This document shows positions 7,372 through 15,980 of a stretch of 32,818 bases of DNA, one piece after another. The stretch is from Candidatus Omnitrophus magneticus (lineage in GTDB: Bacteria > Omnitrophota > Gorgyraeia > Tantalellales > Tantalellaceae): NCBI GenBank assembly GCA_000954095.1, contig JYNY01000249.1:1-32818 (forward strand), given 5' to 3'. Within the stretch, counting starts at the first letter, position 1. Each line of letters begins with the position of its first letter. The notes below the pieces were generated by a model, which saw only the letters and a list, made by a program, of their open reading frames with translations, ran no database searches and was not told where the DNA came from. The translations under genes and the position numbers were made by a program.

Positions 7372-8760
7372 ATGAAATATATAGACGGGAGTAGGATAAA
7401 AGACATACTTGATAAAGCTCGGAATATACGGAGTGAAAGGGTTAAAGATATTCTTAATAAAAGTAAAGAGCTTCATCGCCTCACTCTTGAGGAGACTGCG
7501 GTTCTTTTGTCGCTAGAGGGAGAAGAAAATGAAAGAGCTATTCTTTCTACCGCATCGTTTGTTAAAAATAAAATATACGGCAAAAGAGTCGTGTTATTTG
7601 CACCATTGTATATTTCTAATGTATGCTCGAACTATTGTACGTATTGTTCATTCAAAGCTGACAATAATCTTTTTGAAAGAAAAAAACTTACGCAGAAAGA
7701 GATTGCCCGAGAGACTAATGCTCTTTTGAAAGCGGGGCATAAAAGGATTTTAATGGTAGCCGGTGAAAACGGTTCACTAGATAAAGGAAACGCGGATTTT
7801 TATGTCGAATCAATAAGAACAATTTATTCTGAGAGATATGGGGAAAATAGGATAAGCAGAATAAATGTGAATTGTGCGCCTTTAAATGAAGAAGGATTTA
7901 AAAAATTAAAGAAAGAGGGAATCGGCACATATCAGCTTTTTCAGGAAACTTATCATGATGATACATATAAAGAAGTTCATCCTAAGGGGCCAAAAAGCGA
8001 TCCCGATGTTAGGATAGAAGCTATTGATAAAGCTTTTCGGGCTGGAATAGATGATGTTGGAATAGGTGTTCTTTATGGACTATATGATTATAAATTTGAA
8101 ACTTTAGGGCTTTTAATGCACACGGAGCATTTAGAGAAAACATTCGGAGTCGGGCCGCATACCATATCAGTTCCGCGTGTGAAACCAGCATGTGGAGCGG
8201 AGTATACAAATAATGTGCCGTATAAAGTTTCGGATAAAGATTTCAAAAAACTTATTGCGATTATAAGACTTTCGGTTCCATACACAGGAATAATTTTGTC
8301 GACAAGGGAGACACCATATTTAAGGGACAGCCTTTTTGATTGCGGTGTTTCTCAGATAAGTGCCGGTTCAAGCACCTCTCCGGGAGGATACAGCGGCAGT
8401 AATGAAGGAGATAAAAATACGCAATTTATTTTGAACGATCATCGTTCTTTGGACGGAGTAGTTATGTCTTTGATAGACGGCAAATTAATCCCCAGTTTTT
8501 GTACAGCCTGCTATCGTGAAGGAAGAACAGGGAAAACTTTTATGGGGTTTGCTAATACTGGTACGATAAAAGGCAAATGCGCAATGAACGCGCTCATAAC
8601 GTTAAAAGAATATCTGGATGATCATTCTTCGGAGATTACCAGAAAAAAAGGTTACGCGTTGATAGATGAATGTAAAAATAATTTGAATGAAGATGAAAGA
8701 AAAAGATTGAGTAAAATTTTTCAGGATATTGATAGAGGCAAGAGAGATGAACACATTTGA
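7372..8760 (+). CDS. hydG: [FeFe] hydrogenase maturase HydG (radical SAM tyrosine lyase)
   Basis: HydG cleaves tyrosine to supply CO and CN- for the 2Fe subcluster of the H-cluster. The 462-aa product has the radical SAM CX3CX2C motif at C85, C89, C92 (VCSNYCTYCSF). It also has the HydG-specific C-terminal CX2CX22C cluster site at C377, C380, C403 (CTACYREGRTGK). All residues expected for both clusters are present. It starts 14 bases after hydC and overlaps hydE, so it belongs to the hydrogenase operon. No strong Shine-Dalgarno is seen directly before the ATG; translational coupling to hydC is likely. Confidence 0.96.
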   Translation: MKYIDGSRIKDILDKARNIRSERVKDILNKSKELHRLTLEETAVLLSLEGEENERAILSTASFVKNKIYGKRVVLFAPLYISNVCSNYCTYCSFKADNNLFERKKLTQKEIARETNALLKAGHKRILMVAGENGSLDKGNADFYVESIRTIYSERYGENRISRINVNCAPLNEEGFKKLKKEGIGTYQLFQETYHDDTYKEVHPKGPKSDPDVRIEAIDKAFRAGIDDVGIGVLYGLYDYKFETLGLLMHTEHLEKTFGVGPHTISVPRVKPACGAEYTNNVPYKVSDKDFKKLIAIIRLSVPYTGIILSTRETPYLRDSLFDCGVSQISAGSSTSPGGYSGSNEGDKNTQFILNDHRSLDGVVMSLIDGKLIPSFCTACYREGRTGKTFMGFANTGTIKGKCAMNALITLKEYLDDHSSEITRKKGYALIDECKNNLNEDERKRLSKIFQDIDRGKRDEHI

Positions 8761-9826
8761 TGTAGTAAATATTTTAGAAAGAGTTTATTCGGATAAATAT
8801 CCAAAAATAAAGGATATTGAAGTCCTTTTGAACATGAACGTTTCGGCAGAAATAAAAAAAATAACAGCTTTTGCAGATCAGGTCAAAAGTCGTTTTATGG
8901 GTGAGGATATACTAATTCGTGGGATAGTGGAATTTTCAAATATATGCGGCAATCAATGCGTGTATTGCGGACTTAATGTGGGTAACAAAAATATTAAAAG
9001 GTATTCTCTTATCGAGTCAGAAGTCATGAATAGTGTACAAGATATGTATGGTCTCGGGATAAAGACAGTTGTTTTACAGTCAGGCGAAAATAGCGCTCTA
9101 GATCCGGTGTGGTTAAAGGATATAATATTTAATATAAAAGAATCATATGATATGGCCGTAACTTTATCTGTCGGAGAAAAAAAACACAGAGAATATAAAA
9201 TGTGGAAAGAAGCAGGAGCTGACAGATATCTATTAAAAATAGAAACAGCTAATGAACGTCTTTATAGAGCTCTCCATCCGGGCATGGATTACAGTAATAG
9301 ACGAAAATGTCTTAGGCTTTTAAGAGATATCGGTTATCAGGTAGGCTCAGGAAATATTGTAGGGTTAAAAGGCCAGAGTGTAAGTAATATTGCTGAAGAT
9401 ATATTATTTTTTTTAAAAGAAGATCTAGACATGATAAGTGTTAGTCCATATATACATCATAAAAATTCATCATTGGATAAAAATGAGGGATCTGATCCTA
9501 TGATGGTAATAAAGGCGATAGCGCTTACCAGAATAACAGCTAAAAATGTTCATATGCCTTCGACTACTGCTATGGAATATTTGGGTAAGGCTCATAAAAA
9601 AAAAGCCATGGAGTCTGGGGCTAACGTTATAATGATAAATTTTACACCGCTAGCTGTGAAAAATTTATATAATATTTACGGCAGGCAGAATAAAAAAAAT
9701 ATTAAAAAATGTGACTCACAGCATATAAATGATATCTCTAAAAAATTTGCGCGAAAATTAGATTTTTCCAGAGGCGATTCTTTTAAACCTGAAAAAAAAA
9801 TTAAAAGGATTTTGTCCCATGTATAG
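8747..9826 (+). CDS. hydE: [FeFe] hydrogenase maturase HydE (radical SAM)
   Basis: HydE acts after HydG in building the 2Fe subcluster and its dithiomethylamine bridge. The radical SAM motif CX3CX2C is at C67, C71, C74 (ICGNQCVYCGL), and the TIM barrel continues with VVLQSGEN, as in the family. I chose the ATG at 8747 (359 aa), which overlaps the end of hydG by 14 bases with AGAGG upstream. An in-frame TTG at 8729 would add six residues. The end overlaps hydF by 8 bases, so translation of the three maturases is coupled. The C-terminal ~40 residues are Lys-rich and lack obvious cluster cysteines. Confidence 0.94.
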   Translation: MNTFDVVNILERVYSDKYPKIKDIEVLLNMNVSAEIKKITAFADQVKSRFMGEDILIRGIVEFSNICGNQCVYCGLNVGNKNIKRYSLIESEVMNSVQDMYGLGIKTVVLQSGENSALDPVWLKDIIFNIKESYDMAVTLSVGEKKHREYKMWKEAGADRYLLKIETANERLYRALHPGMDYSNRRKCLRLLRDIGYQVGSGNIVGLKGQSVSNIAEDILFFLKEDLDMISVSPYIHHKNSSLDKNEGSDPMMVIKAIALTRITAKNVHMPSTTAMEYLGKAHKKKAMESGANVIMINFTPLAVKNLYNIYGRQNKKNIKKCDSQHINDISKKFARKLDFSRGDSFKPEKKIKRILSHV

Positions 9827-11021
9827 TACTCCTAAAAGTAATAGGCTACATATAGGTATTTTTGGAAGAAGAAATTCTGGAAAATCCAGTATTATTAACG
9901 CAATAACAGGACAGAGCTTGGCAATAGTATCTGATATTCCGGGGACTACGACAGATCCTGTTTATAAGTCTATGGAGATATTGCCTATAGGTCCTTGTGT
10001 TCTTATTGATACCGCAGGCATAGATGATGACAGTATTTTGGGTAACGAGAGAATAAAAAAAACTATGAAAGTATTTCGCAAAACAGATGTAGCGATTCTA
10101 GTAGTGGATGTTCATATCGGTATGGGAAAGTTCGAAGAAGAATTGATAATACGTTTTAAATCGGCAAAAATTCCTTTTGTTATTATTGTGAATAAATGTG
10201 ATCTTAAAAGGTCATCAGAATTGATAAGCAAATTAAGTGAAAAAGGATATACATATTTGGAAGTCAGTACTCATACAGGGCAGGGGATCGAAGACCTTAA
10301 AAAGAACATAATAAAAATAGCTCCTGATGACTGGGCATCTATTCCTTTGGTAGGCGATATAGTTAATCCAAATGACCTTATAGTAATGGTGTGTCCCATA
10401 GACAGCGCTATGCCGAGAGGAAGGCTGATACTTCCGCAGGTTCAGGTGTTGCGTGATATTCTTGATTCTGATGCTTCCGCAGTAGTTGTGAAAGACACAG
10501 AATTAACGGATGTATTAAGTAAATTGGCTAGTCCTCCGGATCTTGTCATAACTGATTCGCAGGTTTTTGAAACTGTTAAAGAAATATTGCCGAGCGAAAT
10601 ACCATTAACATCTTTTTCAACAATCTATGCGAGGCATAAAGGCGATTTGAATGTATTTTTGGAAGGTGTAAAAGTTTTAAATGAACTAAATGATGGAGAT
10701 GAGATATTAATAGCCGAAGCATGTACTCATCACGTACAGGCAGAGGATATCGGTAGAAGTAAAATACCAACATGGCTTTTAAATATGACTGGAAAAAATT
10801 TAGAGTTTGATATTACAGCCGGTGGTGATTTTCCGGAAGACGTCTCAAAATATCAGATGATAATAACTTGCGGCGGCTGTATGATAAACAGAAGGGAAAT
10901 GATGTTCAGGATCGAAACGGCGGTAAAGAGTGGTGTCGCTATAACTAATTATGGAATATTGATAGCTTATATAAACGGAATTCTTGAAAGGGTCGTGGAG
11001 CCTTTTTCTCAAAATAAATAA
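9819..11021 (+). CDS. hydF: [FeFe] hydrogenase maturation GTPase HydF
   Basis: HydF is the GTPase scaffold that receives the 2Fe precursor from HydE/HydG and delivers it to apo-HydA. The 400-aa product has the P loop GRRNSGKSS (16-24), the switch II DTAGID and the base-recognition NKCD. Its C-terminal cluster domain shows C302-x-H304 (ACTHHVQAEDIGR) and C351-x2-C354 (CGGCMINRREM). The family motif ends HCxxC; here the residue before C351 is Thr, so the usual His is absent and only the cysteines and His304/305 remain. It overlaps hydE by 8 bases and is followed 16 bases later by a receiver gene. Confidence 0.94.
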   Translation: MYSTPKSNRLHIGIFGRRNSGKSSIINAITGQSLAIVSDIPGTTTDPVYKSMEILPIGPCVLIDTAGIDDDSILGNERIKKTMKVFRKTDVAILVVDVHIGMGKFEEELIIRFKSAKIPFVIIVNKCDLKRSSELISKLSEKGYTYLEVSTHTGQGIEDLKKNIIKIAPDDWASIPLVGDIVNPNDLIVMVCPIDSAMPRGRLILPQVQVLRDILDSDASAVVVKDTELTDVLSKLASPPDLVITDSQVFETVKEILPSEIPLTSFSTIYARHKGDLNVFLEGVKVLNELNDGDEILIAEACTHHVQAEDIGRSKIPTWLLNMTGKNLEFDITAGGDFPEDVSKYQMIITCGGCMINRREMMFRIETAVKSGVAITNYGILIAYINGILERVVEPFSQNK

Positions 11022-11037
11022 AAAACGGAGGTGTGTG

Positions 11038-11418
11038 ATGGGTAAAAAAATATTAATAGTTGATGATGATGCTGATTTCAGGGAAGTGATGGGCGTTCTC
11101 CTTGAATCAAAAGGATATATTATCTTAGAAGCATCTGATGGTGAATCAGGGTATAAAAAAGCTAAAGCAGAAAAACCCGATCTTATCATACTTGATGTCA
11201 TGATGGCCCATAAATCAGAGGGATTTGATATCGCTAGGAAAATTCATAGCGATAAAGAAATATCGCGTATCCCGGTTATTATAAGCACGGGTGTTACAAA
11301 AGAAATGAATCTGCCGTTTACGTTTAGCCCTGATGAAACGTGGCTACCAGTAAAGGTTGTTCTAAATAAGCCGATAAAACCTGATGTTCTTTTGAAGGAA
11401 GTAGCAAAATATATTTAA
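11038..11418 (+). CDS. Receiver-only response regulator
   Basis: This 126-aa stand-alone CheY-like receiver has the acidic pair in VDDDADF, the phosphoacceptor Asp in LIILDVMM, the switch Thr/Ser region ISTGVT and the Lys in NKPIKP. An insertion after the phospho-Asp (AHKSEGFD) and the stretch FSPDETWLPVK before the lysine are peculiar to a receiver subfamily. I chose the ATG at 11038 because GGAGG precedes it and the fold starts here; an upstream in-frame extension to 10984 lies inside hydF. It is the last gene of the hydrogenase island and may be phosphorylated by the kinase at the island's other end. No output domain is present. Confidence 0.85.
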   Translation: MGKKILIVDDDADFREVMGVLLESKGYIILEASDGESGYKKAKAEKPDLIILDVMMAHKSEGFDIARKIHSDKEISRIPVIISTGVTKEMNLPFTFSPDETWLPVKVVLNKPIKPDVLLKEVAKYI

Positions 11419-11512
11419 ACTAAAAATTGCAATTTTAATGTGCTTTTAAAGTTTGATATATTTTTTGTTTGTATTTTTTTTGAATTTATATATAATTTAA
11501 ATCTGATAAAAT

Positions 11513-11528
11513 TTGGCACAAGGTTTGT
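11513..11528 (+). promoter_or_regulatory. Sigma-54-like promoter of amtB-glnK
   Basis: TTGGCACAAGGTTTGT fits the -24/-12 pattern TTGGCAC-N5-TTGC except for GT in place of GC at -12. Its position before an ammonium transporter and P-II gene, classic nitrogen-regulated targets, supports the reading. The same bases contain GCACAA-ggt-TTGTGC (11516-11530), so a repressor operator is an alternative explanation. Confidence 0.5.
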
Positions 11529-11545
11529 GCTGTTGTTTAAAACGT

Positions 11546-11614
11546 AAAGAAGCGTTTTTAGAAATGTTGTTTTCGATTAAAGTTCGCGAAACATATTTTT
11601 AAAAACGCTTTTTT
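11546..11614 (+). terminator. Long hairpin with T-run in the amtB leader
   Basis: AGCGTTTTTAGAAATG (from 11551) pairs with the arm ending TAAAAACGCT near 11609, and the stem extends inward through TTTTCG/CGCGAAA. The T-rich run TTTTTTATTTTT follows directly. This is the shape of an intrinsic terminator. It lies between the candidate promoter and amtB, so it would act as an attenuator if that promoter is real. Otherwise it ends the hydrogenase transcript. Confidence 0.6.
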
Positions 11615-11649
11615 ATTTTTGGGAGTAAATTTTAAGGAGGTATCATAGA

Positions 11650-12876
11650 ATGGTAAATTTTGTGGACACATTGTTTGTGTTATTTTCCGCGGCATTGGTT
11701 ATGTTGATGACTCCGGGATTAGCTCTTTTTTATGGCGGAATGGTGAGAAGAAAAAATGTTTTAAGTGTGCTTATGCAATGTATGATTGCTTTATGTTTAA
11801 TAACTCTTCAATGGATGTTGTTTGGATATAGCTTGTCTTTTGCGCCCGGGAACGGTTTTTGGGGCGGGTTTGATTGGTTGGGTCTTAATGGTGTCGGTTT
11901 CCAGCCTTTTGCGGATTATTCTAGCACAATACCTAATCAAGTATTTATGTTTTATCAAATGATGTTTGCGGTTATTACTCCAGCGCTTATTATAGGCGCT
12001 TTCGCGGAAAGAATGAAATTTTCCGCTTTTTTAATTTTCGCTTTATTATGGGCGACATTTGTGTATGATCCGATTTGCCATTGGGTTTGGGGTAGCGGCG
12101 GTTGGTTGAAAAATTTAGGAGGAGTTGATTTTGCCGGGGGTATTGTTGTTCATACTAGCGCCGGTATAGCGGCATTAGCGACTGCGATAATTATCGGAAA
12201 ACGTAAATTTATAAATCATTTGCCGTCTCCGCATAATTTGCCGCTCGTGTTAGTCGGTACAGGATTACTTTGGTTTGGCTGGTTTGGTTTTAATGGCGGC
12301 AGTGCTCTAGCGGTTAATGGTGTCGCGGTAAACGCTTTTATAACAACAAACGCTTCTAGCGCGGCGGCAGGGTTGAGTTGGGCGCTTTTAGAATGGGTGC
12401 GTAATGGTAAACCCACATTATTTGGTGTGATTACAGGGTCAATCGCCGGATTAGCCACAATAACTCCGGCTTCAGGATTTGTGAGCCCGGGAATAGCTAT
12501 TTTAATAGGGGTATTAGCCAGTATTGTATGTTTTATCGGTGTTGCGGTTATTAAGCCGAAATTCGGATATGATGATTCTTTGGATGCGTTTGGTGTTCAT
12601 GGTATCGGCGGCATCTTGGGAACATTAGCTACAGGATTATTTGCTTCTAAGTTAATTAATCCCGCGGGAGTTGATGGATTATTATTTGGCAATCCTAAAC
12701 AATTTTTGATTCAGGTATTCGGAGTGTTAGTTGTTTCAGTTTATACTTTCGTGGTAACATTTATCATTTATAAATTAGTTGATGTATTTTTTGGAATACG
12801 AGTTAAAGAACAAGATGAAGCTATGGGGCTTGATCTTACGCAACATCATGAAAGAGCATACACTATTTTAGAATAG
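11650..12876 (+). CDS. amtB: Ammonium transporter AmtB
   Basis: AmtB is an inner-membrane ammonium channel of the Amt/Mep/Rh family, 408 aa with about 11 membrane helices. The twin pore histidines sit in [11 protein letters not shown] and [10 protein letters not shown]. The gate and signature region [21 protein letters not shown] is intact, as is the start [18 protein letters not shown]. No cleavable leader longer than a few residues is visible. An AAGGAGG site lies about 8 bases before the ATG. It is followed after 11 bases by glnK, whose product usually plugs the channel when nitrogen is plentiful. The leader carries a sigma-54-like promoter and a hairpin. Confidence 0.95.
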   Translation: MVNFVDTLFVLFSAALVMLMTPGLALFYGGMVRRKNVLSVLMQCMIALCLITLQWMLFGYSLSFAPGNGFWGGFDWLGLNGVGFQPFADYSSTIPNQVFMFYQMMFAVITPALIIGAFAERMKFSAFLIFALLWATFVYDPICHWVWGSGGWLKNLGGVDFAGGIVVHTSAGIAALATAIIIGKRKFINHLPSPHNLPLVLVGTGLLWFGWFGFNGGSALAVNGVAVNAFITTNASSAAAGLSWALLEWVRNGKPTLFGVITGSIAGLATITPASGFVSPGIAILIGVLASIVCFIGVAVIKPKFGYDDSLDAFGVHGIGGILGTLATGLFASKLINPAGVDGLLFGNPKQFLIQVFGVLVVSVYTFVVTFIIYKLVDVFFGIRVKEQDEAMGLDLTQHHERAYTILE

Positions 12877-12887
12877 GGGGGATAAAT

Positions 12888-13229
12888 ATGAAATTAATTA
12901 TTGCTATCATTCAGCCATATCGTTTAGAAATGGTTAAAGAAGAGTTATATAAAGCGGATGTGAATCTGATAACAGTAAGCGAGGTTTTAGGGCATGGCAG
13001 GCAAAAAGGTGTTACTGAATATTACAGAGGCGTAAAAGAAACAGGGAATCTTCTAAGAAAAATACGTTTGGAAATAGCAGTAAACGATAATTTTGTGGAA
13101 CCTACAATAAAAGCTATTATTAAAGGCGCTAGAACCGGTGAAACTGGTGACGGAAAAATATTTGTTTCAAATTTAGAGGAATGTATACGGATAAGAACTG
13201 AAGAGACAGGTTCTAAAGCTATTGGATAA
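12888..13229 (+). CDS. glnK: Nitrogen regulatory protein P-II (GlnK)
   Basis: This is a trimeric P-II signal protein that senses 2-oxoglutarate, ATP and ADP and blocks AmtB. The 113-aa product has the T-loop [12 protein letters not shown], retaining the Tyr that is uridylylated in proteobacteria, and the C-terminal signature [17 protein letters not shown] precedes the ATG. Its coupling to amtB is the standard arrangement. No uridylyltransferase gene is present here, so covalent modification is unproven. Confidence 0.95.
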   Translation: MKLIIAIIQPYRLEMVKEELYKADVNLITVSEVLGHGRQKGVTEYYRGVKETGNLLRKIRLEIAVNDNFVEPTIKAIIKGARTGETGDGKIFVSNLEECIRIRTEETGSKAIG

Positions 13230-13289
13230 AATTTTGTTTATTAGTAGCCGGCGGTTCTTTTATTGGTGCCGACGGAAATTACTAATCCC

Positions 13290-13317
13290 TTGATTTAGCA
13301 TAATTTTGTTCTATAAT
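13290..13317 (+). promoter_or_regulatory. Sigma-70-type promoter abutting the next start codon
   Basis: TTGATT (13290-13295), a 16-bp spacer and a consensus TATAAT (13312-13317) stand so close to the ATG at 13325 that transcription would begin at or next to the start codon. That predicts a leaderless or near-leaderless mRNA. Upstream, ATTAGTA (13240-13246) and its complement (13280-13286) bracket a GC-rich segment that could form the glnK terminator. Confidence 0.6.
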
Positions 13318-13324
13318 AAGGCAC

Positions 13325-14761
13325 ATGATAAATAGTTTTGAAGAGGCATATAATCATCTTAGAAAACATTTTTGTCTTTTTTTGTTTGCTGTAATTGTCT
13401 TTACTCTGCTCTTTTTGGAAATATTGAGAAAGATTTTTAATGATTATAATTATCCGCCGCTAAATAGTCATTTCCGATATATTCTGCTTGCCGGTATTTT
13501 AATCAGCTATATTTTATATGTTAACTTATTAAGCCGTTATTTTTCTTTAGGTAAATTAGTAGTAAATAAAAATTTGGTACTATTTTCCGCTATTTTGTTT
13601 GTATTTCTTTCTTTAATTCCGCCTATTCTTTCTATTGATTTGTATGAATATGTTATGCGTGGCAGGATGTCTAGTTTGTACGGTCTTAATCCATTTTTAA
13701 CTACACCAAGCGCTGTCCCCGGAGATGCTCTATTTAATATAATATTTTGGAAAAATGAAGTAAGTGTTTACGGTCCGTTATGGAGTAGTTTCGCGTGGTT
13801 AATTACTAGATTAACCGGTTCAAACGATTTTTTTAATATATTAGGATTTAAATTTTTCATACTAATATTTTACGGACTTTCCTGTTATGTTTTATATAAA
13901 TTGGCTAAAAATATAGCGCCAAAAGCGGCTTATTATATTACCGCGGCTTTTATGTTTAATCCGTATCTTATGTTTATGAATTTAGTTGAAAGTCATAATG
14001 ATATTATAATTATTTTTTTCTTGATAGCCGGTTTATATTGTCTATCTAAAAAGAAATATATATTAGCGGTATTGATGCTGGACGCGTCAATTGCAGTTAA
14101 ATATGTTACGGTATTGTTACTGCCGCTTTTTATTATTTATATAATTCGTAATTCCGGCGGCGTGAAAAAAGGTTTTAAAATAGTATCTATTATTATCATA
14201 GTAAATTTTATTTTCGCGTATTTTGTGTGGGTGCCTTTTAATATGAGCACTACTGACATAATGTGCCTTTTGGAAAAAATAAAATTCAGGTTAGATACTA
14301 ATACTATTCCTTATATAACTTATTCATTTTTGAAATTTTTTTGGCAAGAATTGGATATGAATATTTTTAGGCGTTTGGCAGATATCGCGTTTATGGTAAT
14401 ATCTTTATTTATATATCTAAACTTTTGTGTTACGCGAAGGTATTCTTTGAGGTATCTTATCACATCGTCTCTAGTACTTTTTATAGCTTATTATATTATA
14501 AGTTCCTTTCAATTCGGTTCTTGGTATATTATTTGGATAACACCGCTTATTTTGTTAAGTAAATTTCCTAAGAAAATTATTTTTATGATATTGGTTACTT
14601 TGGCAGGCCTTATATCATTTTGGAAAAGAATATCATTTTTATTAATTTTATCGGCGGCAGGGTATTTGTTTATGGTGTTACAGCCGAAATTATATAATTT
14701 TTTTTTGGGTGTGAAATTTTTCGGGAGAAGGTTAGTGATTTTAGGGAGAACGGATGAATAG
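13325..14761 (+). CDS. Polytopic GT-C-like glycosyltransferase (MptA/B or GT87-like)
   Basis: This 478-aa integral membrane protein has about 11-12 hydrophobic helices. After the third helix comes SIDLYEYVMRGRM followed by YGLNPF. This resembles the acidic loop and GRxxxxxGxNPY pattern of polyprenol-phosphate-dependent mannosyltransferases (GT-C fold). A second conserved-looking region is NPYLMFMNLVESHND. The function would be transfer of a sugar from a lipid carrier to an envelope glycan, with unknown substrate. No ribosome binding site precedes the ATG at usable distance, consistent with a leaderless message. A sugar-dehydrogenase-like gene follows 24 bases later. The family assignment is by motif resemblance only. 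Confidence 0.65.
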   Translation: MINSFEEAYNHLRKHFCLFLFAVIVFTLLFLEILRKIFNDYNYPPLNSHFRYILLAGILISYILYVNLLSRYFSLGKLVVNKNLVLFSAILFVFLSLIPPILSIDLYEYVMRGRMSSLYGLNPFLTTPSAVPGDALFNIIFWKNEVSVYGPLWSSFAWLITRLTGSNDFFNILGFKFFILIFYGLSCYVLYKLAKNIAPKAAYYITAAFMFNPYLMFMNLVESHNDIIIIFFLIAGLYCLSKKKYILAVLMLDASIAVKYVTVLLLPLFIIYIIRNSGGVKKGFKIVSIIIIVNFIFAYFVWVPFNMSTTDIMCLLEKIKFRLDTNTIPYITYSFLKFFWQELDMNIFRRLADIAFMVISLFIYLNFCVTRRYSLRYLITSSLVLFIAYYIISSFQFGSWYIIWITPLILLSKFPKKIIFMILVTLAGLISFWKRISFLLILSAAGYLFMVLQPKLYNFFLGVKFFGRRLVILGRTDE

Positions 14762-14785
14762 TCTTAAAAATAATAAGGAGATACA

Positions 14786-15799
14786 ATGAAAAATCTTAAA
14801 ATTTTGGTCGCGGGCGCGGGTAACTGGGGAAAACATTTAGTAAGAAATTATTATGATTTGGGCGTTTTATATGGGTGTTGCGATGTGGATGAAAAAAGGC
14901 TCGAAGCAGTAAAACGGTCATTTAATCCTGCTAAAATATCAAATGATTTTAGCGTGCTTGTAAGAGACCCTTTAATTGACGGCGTCGTTATTTCTGCTCC
15001 GGCGGTAGATCATTATAGATTAGCTAAAATGGCTCTGGATCAAGGGAAAGCGGTATATGTTGAAAAACCAATGGCGCTTACCGCGAAGGATTGCGAAGAA
15101 TTAGTGGCTTTAGCGAAAAAACAAAAAGTAGTTTTAATGGTAGGACATCTTATGTTGTATCATCCCGCAGTCCGTCAAATTAAGGCGTACATAGATAAAG
15201 GGGAGTTGGGAGATATTTATTATGGATATTCTGTGCGTGTTAATCTGGGGACTGTCCGTCGTGATGAAAATTCACTTTGGAGTTTTGCTCCGCATGATAT
15301 TTCAATGCTCCTTTATTTATTCGGCAGTCCCGTAACAAGTGTTTCAGCTAGAGGGCAGTATTATTTGCAGAAGGGGATAGAGGATGTTGTGTTTTTATCA
15401 TTATATTTTAAAGATCAGAAAATGGCGCAAATACAGATTTCATGGCTTGATCCGCATAAAGAAAGAAAACTCACAATAGTAGGAAGCAAAAAAATGCTTG
15501 TGTTTGACGATGTTGAAAATGTGGAAAAAATAAAAATTTATGATAAGGGCATTACAGTTGAACAGCAAAAAGGAGAGTTTGATTCTTATGGAGATTATCT
15601 GACACTTCGCTCAGGCGATATCTATCTGCCATATGTCGATATGGTGGAACCGTTACGTGTGGAGTGCCGTCATTTTCTTGAATGTATTAAGGAAAATAAA
15701 AAACCGTTTACTGACGGAGAAAGTGGACTAGAGGTAGTCAGAATTCTTGAAAAAGCGCAAGAATCTTTAAAACAAGGTGGAATGCCTATCGAAATTTAG
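14786..15799 (+). CDS. Gfo/Idh/MocA family NAD(P)-dependent sugar dehydrogenase
   Basis: The 337-aa oxidoreductase begins with a Rossmann motif (VAGAGNWGKHLVRNY). It has the family's catalytic EKP (VEKPMALTAKD) and a C-terminal domain with WSFAPHDISMLLYLFG. The MLYHPAVRQIK stretch resembles UDP-N-acetyl-hexosamine 3-dehydrogenases such as WlbA/WbpB, so a nucleotide-sugar substrate for surface glycans is plausible. AAGGAG precedes the ATG. It follows the membrane glycosyltransferase closely, which supports a shared role in envelope glycan synthesis. The exact substrate cannot be read from sequence. Confidence 0.8.
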   Translation: MKNLKILVAGAGNWGKHLVRNYYDLGVLYGCCDVDEKRLEAVKRSFNPAKISNDFSVLVRDPLIDGVVISAPAVDHYRLAKMALDQGKAVYVEKPMALTAKDCEELVALAKKQKVVLMVGHLMLYHPAVRQIKAYIDKGELGDIYYGYSVRVNLGTVRRDENSLWSFAPHDISMLLYLFGSPVTSVSARGQYYLQKGIEDVVFLSLYFKDQKMAQIQISWLDPHKERKLTIVGSKKMLVFDDVENVEKIKIYDKGITVEQQKGEFDSYGDYLTLRSGDIYLPYVDMVEPLRVECRHFLECIKENKKPFTDGESGLEVVRILEKAQESLKQGGMPIEI

Positions 15800-15880
15800 A
15801 TTTAAAAATATTTTACTATGGCCTTTCTTTATAGCCATGTGTTACATTTAATTTGAGTCAATTCGCCAAATGATATAAGG

Positions 15881-15906
15881 TTGACATATTTTGTATAATA
15901 TATAAT
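15881..15906 (+). promoter_or_regulatory. Promoter of the nifU-like gene
   Basis: A consensus TTGACA (15881-15886) is followed by two overlapping -10 candidates: TATAAT at 15901-15906 (14-bp spacer, short) and an AATAAT register at about the ideal 17 bp. About 75 bases of leader separate it from the start codon, with GGAGG just before the ATG. Upstream, ATGGC (15818-15822) and GCCAT form a small hairpin after the dehydrogenase gene. Confidence 0.55.
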
Positions 15907-15980
15907 AATAAATGGCTATCAAAATATGTAATTTTCATCTATTTTTTGTAATTTTACAAACATGTTAGGAGGGGCACGTT

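Noticed and set aside
10984-11037. 18-residue N-terminal extension of the receiver after hydF
   Set aside because: It overlaps hydF and ignores the good GGAGG site before the ATG at 11038.
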